Shown one piece after another: positions 1 through 13,027 of a stretch of DNA of 64,000 bases. The position numbers and the translations under genes were made by a program. Position 1 is the first letter of the stretch, and each line of letters opens with the position of its first letter. Below the pieces are notes generated by a model. The model ran no database searches. It had not been told where the DNA came from and saw only the letters and a program-made list of their open reading frames with translations. This DNA is from Deinococcus sonorensis KR-87. GTDB taxonomy: Bacteria; Deinococcota; Deinococci; Deinococcales; Deinococcaceae. Where the stretch lies: assembly GCF_040256395.1 (NCBI RefSeq), contig NZ_CP158299.1:2633501-2697500 (forward strand), given 5' to 3'.

Positions 1-890
1 GCCGCCCGCAGCGCGTGGCGCAGCGCCGCGTCGCGGGTCGCCACCAGCCGGGCGTGCGCGGCCCGGACCTGCGGATCGGAGGTGTCCAGCCACAGCTCCT
101 CGCCGCTCTCCGGGTCGCGCAGGCGCACGCCGCCCACGTCCGGCAGCACCCGCTCGGCCGGGTCTGAGACACGCACCGCCACCACGTCGTGCCGCTGCGC
201 CAGCCGCCCAAGCGCCCCGGACCAGCCCTTGCCGTCGGGAGTGGCCAGCTCTAGGAAGTCCGAGATCACGAACACCAGCGAGCGGCGGCGCAGGGTGCGT
301 TCCACCCCGGTCAGGGCCGTCTCCAGGTCGCTGCTCTTTGTCGGCGCCGGCACGCCGGACCCCGGACCGGGCGTCAGCAGCGACAGCACCGCCAGCGCCT
401 GCGCCCGGCCGGTGCGCGGCGGGGCCATCCGGGCGCCGGTCCCGAAGGTCATGGCCCCCACCCGGTCGCCGTGGCGGGTGATCACCAGGCTGGCCAGGCC
501 CACGAACTCGCGCACCAGATCGCGCTTCAGCACCCGGCGGGTGCCGAAGTTCAGGCTGCTGGAGGTGTCCACCACCAGCCAGGCAGTCAGCTCGCGCTCC
601 TCGCGATACTGGCGGACGTGCAGGCGACCGGTGCGGGCCGTCACGTTCCAGTCCATGCGCCGCACCTCGTCGCCCGGCTGGTACTCGCGCACCTCCGCGA
701 GGTCCAGGCTGGGGCCGTAGAACAGCCCCCGATAGTCGCCGAACAGGAAGCCGTCCAGCCGGCGCAGCACTTGCATCTCCAGCCGGCGCAGCAGGTGGGC
801 CGGCAGCTCCAGCGGCGCGCGTGCCGGGCTGGCCGGAGCGGGCGGCGGTGTGGGGGGGGCCGCCCGCCGGCGGCGGCTAAGCAGGCTCAT
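1..890 (-). CDS. DUF58 domain protein, 3' end outside window
   Basis: This minus-strand gene starts with ATG at 888-890 and runs off the left edge, so the C-terminus is missing. The visible part (about 296 residues) has a basic, proline-rich N-terminus, then the DUF58 core. That includes the family segment around 'DEVRRMDWNVTAR' and a following stretch resembling a von Willebrand A fold ('LVVDTSSS'). DUF58 proteins are encoded beside MoxR AAA+ ATPases and are thought to be their partners in assembling or maturing envelope or metal-dependent complexes. The start lies inside the end of the moxR gene (14-base overlap), which indicates translational coupling. No individual substrate can be inferred. 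Confidence 0.9.
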   Translation of the reverse strand, partial: MSLLSRRRRAAPPTPPPAPASPARAPLELPAHLLRRLEMQVLRRLDGFLFGDYRGLFYGPSLDLAEVREYQPGDEVRRMDWNVTARTGRLHVRQYREERELTAWLVVDTSSSLNFGTRRVLKRDLVREFVGLASLVITRHGDRVGAMTFGTGARMAPPRTGRAQALAVLSLLTPGPGSGVPAPTKSSDLETALTGVERTLRRRSLVFVISDFLELATPDGKGWSGALGRLAQRHDVVAVRVSDPAERVLPDVGGVRLRDPESGEELWLDTSDPQVRAAHARLVATRDAALRHALRA

Positions 891-1932
891 GAGGAGAGGG
901 CGCCGCCGGCGCCTGATGCGGGTCGCCCAGGTGAACGCGCGGCAGCGGCACGGCCGCCACGATGCGCTGCACCACCTCCTCCAGCCGCACGTCCTCGGCC
1001 AGCCCCTCGTAGCTGAGCATGATGCGGTGACGCAGCACCTCCGGGGCCAAGTCGCGCACGTCCTCCGGCAGGGCGTACTCGCGGCCCCGCACGATCGCCA
1101 GCGCCTTGGCGCCCAGGATCAGGTTCACGCTGGCGCGCGGGCTGGCGCCGTAGGTGATGGCGCGCTTCAGTTCCGGCAGCCGCACCTCGCCGGGGTCACG
1201 GGTGGCGCGCGCCAGCGTGACGGCGTACTCGGTGACCGCCGGATGCACGTACACCTGATCAGCCATGCCCTGCAGCTCGCGCAGCTCATCCACCGTGAGC
1301 TGCTCCTGAATGGCCGGGAAGCGCTGCGACACCCGCTCCACCACCGTCATCTCTTCGTGGAAGCCGGGGTACCCGATCATCACCTTGAACATGAAACGGT
1401 CCACCTGCGCCTCCGGCAGGAAGTAGGTGCCCTCCGACTCGATCGGGTTCTGGGTGGCCAGCACCAGGAACGGGTCCGGCAGCCGGAAGGTCTCCAGGCC
1501 GATAGTCACCTGCCGCTCCTGCATCGCCTCCAGCAGCGCCGACTGGATTTTCGCGGGGGCGCGGTTGATCTCGTCGGCCAAGATCAGGTTGGCGAAGACC
1601 GGCCCAAGTTCCACCTCGAAGCGCCCGTCGCGCTGGTTATAGATGCGCGTGCCGATCAGGTCCGCCGGCACCAGGTCCGGGGTGAACTGCACCCGGCGGA
1701 AGGTGGCGCCGATGGCGTCGGCGGTGGTGCGGATGGCCAGCGTCTTGGCCAGCCCCGGTACTCCCTCGATCAGCACGTGGCCGCGCGCGATCAGGGCCAC
1801 CAGCAGCCGTTCCAGCATCAGGTCCTGCCCCACGATCACCCGCTTGACCTCGAAGAGCAGGGTGCGCAGGCGGGCGGCAGCCTGGGTGACGGCCTGGGGC
1901 GACAGGGGGGTCAGCTTGGGTTCACTCGTCAT
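877..1932 (-). CDS. MoxR-family AAA+ ATPase
   Basis: A 351-residue MoxR ATPase, of normal length for the family. Walker A is GVPGLAKT at residues 57-64, and Walker B ends in ADE around 119-121, followed by INRAP. MoxR proteins are chaperone-like ATPases that act with DUF58/VWA partners. I chose the ATG at 1930-1932. It shares one base with the stop of the upstream gene (TGATG) and begins a typical MoxR N-terminus, whereas the open frame further upstream is low-complexity sequence antisense to that gene. The DUF58 gene follows directly, so the three genes form one operon read leftwards. Confidence 0.95.
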   Translation of the reverse strand: MTSEPKLTPLSPQAVTQAAARLRTLLFEVKRVIVGQDLMLERLLVALIARGHVLIEGVPGLAKTLAIRTTADAIGATFRRVQFTPDLVPADLIGTRIYNQRDGRFEVELGPVFANLILADEINRAPAKIQSALLEAMQERQVTIGLETFRLPDPFLVLATQNPIESEGTYFLPEAQVDRFMFKVMIGYPGFHEEMTVVERVSQRFPAIQEQLTVDELRELQGMADQVYVHPAVTEYAVTLARATRDPGEVRLPELKRAITYGASPRASVNLILGAKALAIVRGREYALPEDVRDLAPEVLRHRIMLSYEGLAEDVRLEEVVQRIVAAVPLPRVHLGDPHQAPAAPSPHEPA

Positions 1933-2594
1933 CAGGACCTCAGGCGGGGATCGAAGTTGGGGGCGGGGGTGGTGGGGGCGGTCGGGTCTGGCGTGGTGGG
2001 CGAGCCGAACGGCGTGGTGGGCAGGCCGGGAATCGGGGAGGGGCCGGTATACGGGGTCAGCGGGATCAGTTCGTTGTCGCCGCCCGGCTGACCGGGACCC
2101 GGCTGGTTGCCCTGGCCCGGTCCCGGCTGCTGGCCCGGGGGGGACTGCCCCGGCTGCAGCTGGTACAGCTGGCCATTCATGTACAGCAGGGTGCACTGGC
2201 CCTGACCGGCGGGCGGCGGCGGACCCTGCCCCGGCTGCGGCTGGCCCTGCCCCTGGCCCGGCTGCTGACCGGGCGCCAGCGGCACCAGTTCCTGCGGATC
2301 GTTGGGGGCCTGCTGTGCCTGGTCGGGGGCCGACTGGGATGGGGGCGCCGCTCCACCTGGGGCCTCCGGCACGCCTCCCGGCGCGGCCTGCGGGGCGGCA
2401 GGGGCTTCATCGCCCGGAACCTTCTGCTGATCGCGCAGGGTGTCGTCCACCACCCGCTGCACGCGTGGCCCAGCCGTCTGCTTCTGGGGGACCGTCAGCG
2501 ACAGGGCCGGGGCAGATTCGCCCACGCTGCCGCGCCCGGCCAGAAAGCCCAGGCTTCCAGCCAGCAGCGCCACTCCACAGAGGAGGGCCTTCAC
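1932..2594 (-). CDS. Secreted Pro/Gln/Gly-rich protein upstream of moxR
   Basis: About 220 residues from a proposed GTG start at 2592-2594. This start places a hydrophobic signal or anchor segment (roughly residues 3-20, ending in LAGRG) at the N-terminus. The rest is low-complexity sequence rich in Pro, Gln, Gly and Ala, with repeated PGQ-type units and no recognisable enzyme domain. It probably lies in the periplasm or envelope as a flexible linker or wall-spanning protein. Its stop overlaps the moxR start by one base, so it is the first gene of the MoxR-DUF58 operon and may be a client or partner of that ATPase (inference from position only). The start is uncertain because an in-frame ATG exists at 2757-2759. 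Confidence 0.7.
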   Translation of the reverse strand: MKALLCGVALLAGSLGFLAGRGSVGESAPALSLTVPQKQTAGPRVQRVVDDTLRDQQKVPGDEAPAAPQAAPGGVPEAPGGAAPPSQSAPDQAQQAPNDPQELVPLAPGQQPGQGQGQPQPGQGPPPPAGQGQCTLLYMNGQLYQLQPGQSPPGQQPGPGQGNQPGPGQPGGDNELIPLTPYTGPSPIPGLPTTPFGSPTTPDPTAPTTPAPNFDPRLRS

Positions 2595-2860
2595 GGGGCA
2601 TTTCCCGGCGCAATGAGATGCGGATGCACGTTGCCAGAACCGACCACGCCGACCTCCCGGGCCGCGCTGGCAAGTTGCCTGTTGGCCCTGGCCTTCACTG
2701 TAGGCCCTCCTTCTGCGAGAAGCCTGAAGCGCTTCACCAATCCGGCGCTCCCGGCACAAGGGTAAAGGCTGGATGAAAATCCGCTCTGCCCGGCTGGGGC
2801 GTTCCCGGCGCGGCCGGCCGCCGGGAGCCGGCCGGGCACGGATGCTATGCTCAGGACGAA

Positions 2861-4966
2861 ATGGCCGCCCCTCACTCTGATGTCCACGCTCCGGTTCAGT
2901 TGCGCGTTACGGGCAGCGTCAACAAGGTGCGCTTCCGGGCCGAAAGCGGCTTCACGGTGGCGCTGGCCCGCCTGAAGAACGAGGAGGGCGAGGACCCGGA
3001 CGCCACCCTGGTGGGCCTGATGCCGCCCATCGAGGTGGGTGACACCTTCAGTGCCGACGTCGTGATGGAAGAACACCGCGAGTACGGCTACCAGTACCGA
3101 GTGCTGAACCTGATCCTAGAGGCGGTGCCGGCAGACCTCACGCCGGAGGGCGTGGCTGCCTACCTGGAAGCGCGGGTGGATGGGGTGGGCAAGGTGCTGG
3201 CCGGGCGCATCGCGCGGCATTTCGGGGCCGGCACCTTCGACGTGCTGGGCAGCGAGCCGCAGCTGCTGTTGCAGGTGCCGGGCGTGACCCAGAGCACCCT
3301 GCACAAGATGGTCCAGAGCTGGAGTTCCCAGGGCTCGGAACGGCGGCTGCTGGCGGGGCTGCAGGGCCTGGGCCTGAGCATCTCGCAGGCGCAGAAGGCG
3401 CTGAAACACTTCGGAGAGCCGGCGCTCGACCACCTGCAGCAGGACCTGTACGCCCTGACCGAGGTGGAAGGCATCGGCTTCCTGACGGCCGACCGGCTGG
3501 CGCAGGCCCAGGGCGTGCCGCAGGATGACCCGCGCCGCCTGACGGCCGCCGCCGTGTACGCATTGCAGCAGGCGGCGCTTCAGGGCGGCCACAGCTACCT
3601 GCCGCGCGAGCGGGCAGTGAAGGGCATCATGCACTACACCCGCGTGGGGCTGCCGCAGGCGCAGCTGGCGCTGGACAACGCGCTGGAGTTCTCCCGCCTC
3701 AAGGACGACGACGGGCGCATCTACCTGCCGCACGCCCTGCGCGCCGAGCGCAAGCTGGCCCAGACCATCCGCGTGCTGCTGGCCACCCCGCCCGCCGAGG
3801 CCTGGGAGGTCCGGGACAACGCTGCCAGAGGGCTGGACGACGCCCAGGCACAGGTGCTGGAACTGCTGCGCGACCAGCGGCTGGTGGTGCTGACCGGCGG
3901 CCCCGGCACCGGCAAGTCCACCACCACCCGGCGGGTGGCAGATCTGGCGGAGGCGCTGGGCCTGGACGTGGGCCTGTGCGCGCCCACCGGCAAGGCGGCG
4001 CGGCGGCTGGGCGAGCTGACCGGGCGCACCGCCAGCACCATCCACCGGCTGCTCGGGTACGGCCCCGGCGGCTTCCGGAACAACCACCTGGAACCGGTGA
4101 TGCACGACCTGATCATCGTGGACGAGGTGAGCATGTGCGGCGACGCGCTGATGCTGTCGCTGCTGTCGGCGGTGGCCCCGGGCGCGCGGGTGCTGCTGGT
4201 GGGCGACGTGGACCAGTTGCCCCCGGTGGACGCGGGGCTGCCCCTGATGGCACTCACCCAGGCTGCCCCCACCATCCGGCTGCAGAAGGTCTACCGTCAG
4301 GCGGCCCAGAACCCGATCATCGCGGCGGCGCACGGCCTGCAGCACGGCGAGGCGCCGCAGTGGGGCGACGCCCGCCTGAGTCAGGTGGCGGTGGAACCGG
4401 ACGGCGGGGCGCGGCGGGTGGCGCTGCTGGTGCGCGAACTGGGCGGGCCTTCACAGGTGCAGGTGCTGACGCCCATGCGCAAGGGACCACTGGGCGTGGA
4501 GATGCTCAACCACCACCTGCAGGGCATCTTCAACCCCGGCGAAGGTGGTACCCGCATCGCGGACGGTGAGGCCCGGCCAGGCGACGTGGTGGTGCAGACC
4601 AAGAATGACTACCAAAACGAGGTGTTCAACGGCACGCTCGGCACGGTGCTGAGTGCCGGGCCGGGCCGCCTGCAGGTGGACTTTGACGGCAACGTGGTGG
4701 AACTGAGCGGTGCCGAGCTGTTCAACCTGACGCTCGGCTACGCCCTGACCGTTCACCGCGCCCAGGGCAGCGAGTGGGGCACCGTGCTGGGCGTGCTGCA
4801 CGAGGTCCACGCGCCGATGCTCAGCCGTAACTTGGCCTACACCGCCCTGACCCGCGCCCGCGAGCGCTTCGTGGCGGCCGGATCCACCCGCGCCTGGGAA
4901 GTGGCTGCCCGCCGCCAGCGCGAGGAGCGCTGCACACATCTGCTGGAACGGATTCGCAGCGCATAG
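2861..4966 (+). CDS. recD2: RecD2-type SF1B DNA helicase
   Basis: A 701-residue ATP-dependent 5'-3' DNA helicase of the RecD2/YrrC class, which acts without RecB and RecC. The long N-terminal region includes helix-hairpin-helix-like segments (about residues 90-215). It is followed by Walker A GGPGTGKST at 346-354, Walker B DEVSM near 421, and the C-terminal helicase motif with 'LTVHRAQGSEW'. In D. radiodurans RecD2 is linked to DNA repair and oxidative-stress resistance (established for the family). A -10-like TATGCT lies at 2846-2851, with AGGA just before the ATG. The gene stands alone, with no recB or recC nearby. Confidence 0.96.
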   Translation: MAAPHSDVHAPVQLRVTGSVNKVRFRAESGFTVALARLKNEEGEDPDATLVGLMPPIEVGDTFSADVVMEEHREYGYQYRVLNLILEAVPADLTPEGVAAYLEARVDGVGKVLAGRIARHFGAGTFDVLGSEPQLLLQVPGVTQSTLHKMVQSWSSQGSERRLLAGLQGLGLSISQAQKALKHFGEPALDHLQQDLYALTEVEGIGFLTADRLAQAQGVPQDDPRRLTAAAVYALQQAALQGGHSYLPRERAVKGIMHYTRVGLPQAQLALDNALEFSRLKDDDGRIYLPHALRAERKLAQTIRVLLATPPAEAWEVRDNAARGLDDAQAQVLELLRDQRLVVLTGGPGTGKSTTTRRVADLAEALGLDVGLCAPTGKAARRLGELTGRTASTIHRLLGYGPGGFRNNHLEPVMHDLIIVDEVSMCGDALMLSLLSAVAPGARVLLVGDVDQLPPVDAGLPLMALTQAAPTIRLQKVYRQAAQNPIIAAAHGLQHGEAPQWGDARLSQVAVEPDGGARRVALLVRELGGPSQVQVLTPMRKGPLGVEMLNHHLQGIFNPGEGGTRIADGEARPGDVVVQTKNDYQNEVFNGTLGTVLSAGPGRLQVDFDGNVVELSGAELFNLTLGYALTVHRAQGSEWGTVLGVLHEVHAPMLSRNLAYTALTRARERFVAAGSTRAWEVAARRQREERCTHLLERIRSA

Positions 4967-4987
4967 GTTCTGGAGATTCCACATCAA

Positions 4988-5023
4988 AGAAACGACACTC
5001 AGCAGATGCTGAGTGTCGTTTCT
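4988..5023. terminator. Perfect 17-bp hairpin between convergent genes
   Basis: Two perfectly complementary 17-base arms (4988-5004 and 5007-5023) lie 21 bases after the recD2 stop, between convergent recD2 and the lipoprotein gene. T-rich sequence follows on both strands, so it can serve as a bidirectional terminator. The arms are less GC-rich than other terminators in this window. Confidence 0.7.
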
Positions 5024-5175
5024 CTTCATTGGTGCTGTCCACTGCCCCTTCACGCCGACCCTTGCTCCGTTGGTTTGGTTGCAATGCTAGAACCGTGCCC
5101 TGAGCTGCTTCAAAGAACAATTTATAGAGACGGCTATATTCACTCCCGAGCCCTGAAGTAGAGCCAGCGCTCAGC

Positions 5176-5970
5176 TCACAGGTGAGAGCGTACCAAACGA
5201 GCCGCTGAACGCAGGACATTATCGTGGAGCGAGAGCGTGGTCAGACTGCTTGCGCGGATCCAGGTGGTGGGTGCATCAGCGGCCGTGGTGACGGTGGTCT
5301 CAGCCGTAAGGGCGGGGCCATCCCGCTGGCCGGTGAAGACCGTCGTCTCCGTCTGTACGTTCCAGCCGGCCTTCACCACCGAGTTCCAATGGTAAGTGCT
5401 GTTGATCGTGGTGGCGGTGTCCGCGTCCACATCCTGACAGGCATAGGAGCCGCCCATGGTGGTGGCCTGATCCAGATAGGCCCAGCGCCGACCGGTCACC
5501 GTTACGCGGTACGTTGTGCTGTCGCTCTGATCCTCTGCGCTGACATTCAGCAGCGAGTCAACGTAGATAGAATTGCGGGTCAAGTCCAGCACCGCGAACT
5601 CGAAGCTCCTCGCGCCGGGCGTGCTGGAGGTAAGCTCTCCAGAACACTGTGCCGTGCTGATTGTCAAGCTGACCGGCAGAAGGTACGAGTCCAGAGCGGT
5701 GGCCCCCGGCAGCTTTAGACCGAACGCACCGCTTGCACCCACCTGCGTCTTGGCGATCACCGGATTGCTGGCCGACTTCTGACGGGAGTTGTCCACCAAC
5801 AGTTCCAGCGTAGCCACCCCGTTGCCCAAGCCGGAGACCTGCCCGTTCAGCGTGCTCAACGTGGAGACGTTCGGGTCGGCCGGCATCCCACCGCCGGTCA
5901 CGGCCGGTCCACCACACGCGCTCAATACCGCCGTCAAGGCCACCACACCCAGCATCATTCGAGTCTTCAC
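5176..5970 (-). CDS. Putative lipoprotein of unknown function
   Basis: About 264 residues from a GTG start at 5968-5970. The N-terminus is a signal peptide ending in the lipobox LSAC, with the lipidated Cys at residue 19, so export and membrane anchoring are likely. The mature part is rich in Ser and Thr and looks beta-stranded. It holds only a few further cysteines and no motif I recognise. The start was chosen because it puts the signal sequence at the N-terminus; the longer open frame upstream has no such logic. Base composition looks lower in GC than the neighbours, as is common for Deinococcus surface proteins. Function unknown. Confidence 0.8.
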   Translation of the reverse strand: MKTRMMLGVVALTAVLSACGGPAVTGGGMPADPNVSTLSTLNGQVSGLGNGVATLELLVDNSRQKSASNPVIAKTQVGASGAFGLKLPGATALDSYLLPVSLTISTAQCSGELTSSTPGARSFEFAVLDLTRNSIYVDSLLNVSAEDQSDSTTYRVTVTGRRWAYLDQATTMGGSYACQDVDADTATTINSTYHWNSVVKAGWNVQTETTVFTGQRDGPALTAETTVTTAADAPTTWIRASSLTTLSLHDNVLRSAARLVRSHL

Positions 5971-6073
5971 GCCCGGCACTGTAGCCCGGCCTTGGCCGCA
6001 ATCCGCCCACACTTGTGGTCCGCTCCCACAGACAAATGTTCGTGGCCCATGTGACGCTGCGTTACCCTGACCT

Positions 6074-7696
<1,623 letters not shown>

Positions 7697-7708
7697 GCAG
7701 GTGTGACA

Positions 7709-7746
7709 GGCGGGCGGCCAGATTTCTCTGGCCGCCCGCCGTCTTT
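7709..7746 (+). terminator. serA terminator
   Basis: A 14-bp GC-rich perfect stem (7709-7722 with 7727-7740) with a TTTC loop is followed by GTCTTTT. It sits 13 bases after the serA stop and just before the 3' end of the convergent S4 gene. Confidence 0.9.
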
Positions 7747-7751
7747 TGCTC

Positions 7752-7961
7752 TCAGAACTCGACCACGTGCTCCTTGCCGTCAATGAAGACCCGGTCACCC
7801 CGGCGGATCTTCTTGCGGCGGCGCGTCTCGACCTCGCCGTTGAGCCGCACCTCGCCGGTCTGAATCATGAATTTGGCCTCACCGCCGGTCCCCACCAGCC
7901 CGGCCAGCTTCAGGTAGTCCTGAAGGTCCATCACCTCGGAACGTTCGGGCGCGTCTGTCAT
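7752..7961 (-). CDS. Small S4-domain RNA-binding protein
   Basis: A 69-residue protein that is essentially one S4 RNA-binding domain: 'LKLAGLVGTGGEAKFMIQ', then the 'GEVRLNGEVETRRRKKIRRGD' loop characteristic of the YbcJ/YaaA/RqcP-type group. Such proteins bind structured RNA or ribosomes. The start overlaps the stop of the dockerin gene by four bases (ATGA), so it is the last gene of a coupled four-gene operon whose other products are all exported. That makes its company odd for a cytoplasmic RNA-binding protein. Confidence 0.9.
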   Translation of the reverse strand: MTDAPERSEVMDLQDYLKLAGLVGTGGEAKFMIQTGEVRLNGEVETRRRKKIRRGDRVFIDGKEHVVEF

Positions 7962-8497
7962 GGCAGCCGGTAGGCCTTGCTGAAAATCTGCAGGTCCAGG
8001 TCATCCACGTGGCCATCGTTGTTCAGGTCGCCGCGCTGGTTGCTGCCGCTCTGACCGTAGCTGCCCATCAGCAGCGCCAGATCGGCGGTGTCCACCTTGC
8101 CGTCGCCGTTGATGTCGACCCCCGAAAAGCGCAGACGGGCGGCCTCGGGCGTCAGGGCGCTCAGTCCCAGTTCCTTGAGCAGCTCGGCCTCCACCGCGTC
8201 CTTGAGCGGCTGCGGCCCCTTGGGATTGAACTCGATCCGCTTGCCGTCGGCAGTGTTGAGGGTGCGGGCGCTCACATCCGGGTTGAAGGCCACCCGGGCG
8301 GTGGCGCCACTGCCGCCCAGTGCGAGGATGGTGCCGCTGCTCTTGTCGAGCGTGAGCGGCAGCCCCTCGCTGGAAATGCGTTTCAGCACGTCCGCGATAA
8401 TCTGCTCGATCTGCGGATTCTGGGGCCGCAGCCGCACCGTGGCGGCCGAGGCACTGCCCAGCAGCGCCGCCAGACCCAGCATCACCGCCCGCCTCAT
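7958..8497 (-). CDS. Secreted dockerin type I-like protein
   Basis: A 179-residue protein with a signal peptide (ALLGSASA, cleavage near residue 19). A central domain of unknown function is followed by a C-terminal pair of EF-hand-like calcium loops at residues 128-139 and 157-168. Each has Asp/Asn at positions 1, 3, 5, 9 and 12 and Gly at 6, and each is followed by a hydrophobic helix; this is the dockerin I layout. Dockerins bind cohesin domains in a calcium-dependent way. The gene overlaps both neighbours by four bases. A cohesin-like domain is encoded two genes upstream in the same operon, which makes it a candidate partner (inference). Confidence 0.88.
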   Translation of the reverse strand: MRRAVMLGLAALLGSASAATVRLRPQNPQIEQIIADVLKRISSEGLPLTLDKSSGTILALGGSGATARVAFNPDVSARTLNTADGKRIEFNPKGPQPLKDAVEAELLKELGLSALTPEAARLRFSGVDINGDGKVDTADLALLMGSYGQSGSNQRGDLNNDGHVDDLDLQIFSKAYRLP

Positions 8498-8943
8498 CGC
8501 TGCCCCCGCGCCGCCACGATGGCGGACCTGAGGGCGTCCATGGTCTTGAGGGTCCCGCTGGTCAGCTGGCCGTTCACCTGCACGTAGACCCCCTGGTTGT
8601 AGCCCACCAGGGGGCTGTCGAGCCGTCCGGTGTAGAGCAGCAGCATCGCGTCCTGTCCGGCCTGGAAGGTGGGCAGGCCTTCTGCTCCACTCAGGAAGTA
8701 CAGGGCCGGCCCGCCCTGGTTCTGCGGCAGCTGGGCCGCGTCACCGGCCAGCGTCTCGGTCACCTTGAGCGGCACCACCGTGTAGCCCACGCCCTCCTCC
8801 GTCACCTGCAGCGGCGTGCCGAGCGTGGCGCGCACGATCACCTGGGCCCGCTGCGCCTGCTGGGCCAGGGTCAGGGTCGGCGCGGTGGTGGCCGAGACGC
8901 TGCCCAGCAGCAGGGCGGCCAGCGCATAGGGAGCGCGCCTCAC
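8494..8943 (-). CDS. Secreted protein of unknown function in the dockerin operon
   Basis: A 149-residue protein with a clear signal peptide (cleavage about residue 19, after VSA). The mature domain is mostly beta-strand with no cysteine and no recognisable catalytic motif. It overlaps the upstream lipoprotein gene and the downstream dockerin gene by four bases each (ATGA). Strict coupling suggests the products are made together and perhaps act as one envelope complex. I do not recognise the family. Confidence 0.85.
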   Translation of the reverse strand: MRRAPYALAALLLGSVSATTAPTLTLAQQAQRAQVIVRATLGTPLQVTEEGVGYTVVPLKVTETLAGDAAQLPQNQGGPALYFLSGAEGLPTFQAGQDAMLLLYTGRLDSPLVGYNQGVYVQVNGQLTSGTLKTMDALRSAIVAARGQR

Positions 8944-9944
8944 GAGCCACCTCCCGGAGTGCTGGGTGCCGGCGGGGTCTGCTGCTCCATTGGCGGAAGC
9001 GGAATGCTGCCGGGCTCATCGGAACCGGAGTCCTCGGTGTTGGGGTCGGCGGGGGCCGGGTCTGGCGTGGTGGGGGTGGCCGGAGTGCTGACCGGTGGGG
9101 TAGGCACGCTGACCGGCGTGGACGGCACCGAGAGCGTCTGGTCTGCTGGGGTGGACGGTTCAGTGGTGGACGGCACCGACGGCTGCCCGGCGGCGGGCGT
9201 GCTGGGCGAACCGGCCGGGGCGGACGGCACCGAGGCGGTCACCGGCTGGCCGAGCGCCACACCGTCGGCCCCCACCGCGGTCGTGACGGCGCCGGACGCC
9301 GTGAGCGTCACCGGTTTGCTGGGCCGCACGGTCAGCATGGCGAGCTGGGCGCCGTTGGCCGGCGTGCTCTTGAAGCCCAGGTCCATGGTGAGGGTTCCGG
9401 ACGACACCTTCCAGAAGATCACCGTCTTGTTGTTGGACGGCACAATGCGCGTGACATTCAGGCCCGCGGGCATCTTCCACACGTACCGGGCGGCCCGCAC
9501 CCCGCGCGGCCCGCTGATGGTCAGCGGCAGGCGCGTTTCGCCGCGCACCTCGCTCTTGGGCAGCTGCAGGTTCAGGCTCAGCGGCGGCAGCGCCGCCACG
9601 TTGAGCGTGATCTTCTGGACCTTGCTGGAGAGCGCGGCGTCGCTGGCCTCCAGCGTGAAGGTGTAGAGCCCGGCCTTGCTGGGCCGCCCGGTGATGGTGC
9701 GCCCGCTGAGCGTCAGGCCCTCCGGCAGCTGGCCGTCGGTGAGCTTCAGGCTGTACGGGCCGATGCCGCCCGCCATCTGGATATCGGTGCTGTAGCTCTC
9801 GCCCACGTAGCCGACCGGCACGTTGGAGGTCGCGAAATACAGGGCGTCACTGGTACTGGTGGTGCTGCTGGTGCCGGTGCTGCCGCAGGCGGCCAGCACC
9901 ACGCTCAGGGTCAGCCCCAGGGGCCACAGGAGACGACGTCGCAT
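8940..9944 (-). CDS. Lipoprotein with Ig-like and cohesin-like domains and Ser/Pro/Thr-rich tail
   Basis: A 334-residue lipoprotein with lipobox LAAC (Cys20). Residues about 35-118 form a putative Ig-type domain ('GYVGESYSTDIQMAGGIGPY', 'LPEGLTLSG'). Residues about 125-230 resemble a cohesin fold: a sandwich of strands with 'MPAGLNV' and a following 'GAQLAMLTV' strand. From about 240 to the end the chain is almost all Ser, Pro and Thr, with repeats of the VPSTP kind, which is a typical surface linker. It is the first gene of a four-gene overlapping operon containing a dockerin-like protein. The cohesin assignment rests on pattern recognition and is moderate; lipoprotein plus Ig-like fold is firm. 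Confidence 0.85.
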   Translation of the reverse strand: MRRRLLWPLGLTLSVVLAACGSTGTSSTTSTSDALYFATSNVPVGYVGESYSTDIQMAGGIGPYSLKLTDGQLPEGLTLSGRTITGRPSKAGLYTFTLEASDAALSSKVQKITLNVAALPPLSLNLQLPKSEVRGETRLPLTISGPRGVRAARYVWKMPAGLNVTRIVPSNNKTVIFWKVSSGTLTMDLGFKSTPANGAQLAMLTVRPSKPVTLTASGAVTTAVGADGVALGQPVTASVPSAPAGSPSTPAAGQPSVPSTTEPSTPADQTLSVPSTPVSVPTPPVSTPATPTTPDPAPADPNTEDSGSDEPGSIPLPPMEQQTPPAPSTPGGGS

Positions 9945-10058
9945 ACCGGCAGTCTACCCGCAACGGATGAGGAGGCGGCGGCACGGTTCATGTGCCCGGC
10001 CGCCGCGACGTGTGCCCTGGCTTCCAGGCGGCCGCGGAGCAAGCGCTATCATCCCCGC

Positions 10059-12962
<2,904 letters not shown>

Positions 12963-12978
12963 AGCGCGGCCAGCAAAA

Positions 12979-13014
12979 GGGGGCCACGGCGAGCATGCCG
13001 TGGCCCCTTTTTTT
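12979..13014 (+). terminator. Terminator after the M16C protease
   Basis: An 11-bp stem (12980-12990 with 12997-13007) with a 6-base loop is followed by seven T. An A-run precedes it, so it may also stop the convergent MFS transcript. Confidence 0.92.
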
Positions 13015-13027
13015 GCTGGCTGCCCGG

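Noticed and set aside
1933..2196. N-terminal extension of MoxR upstream of the ATG at 1932
   Set aside because: The extra 88 residues are antisense to the Pro/Gln-rich gene, have no family similarity, and the TGATG overlap gives a normal start.
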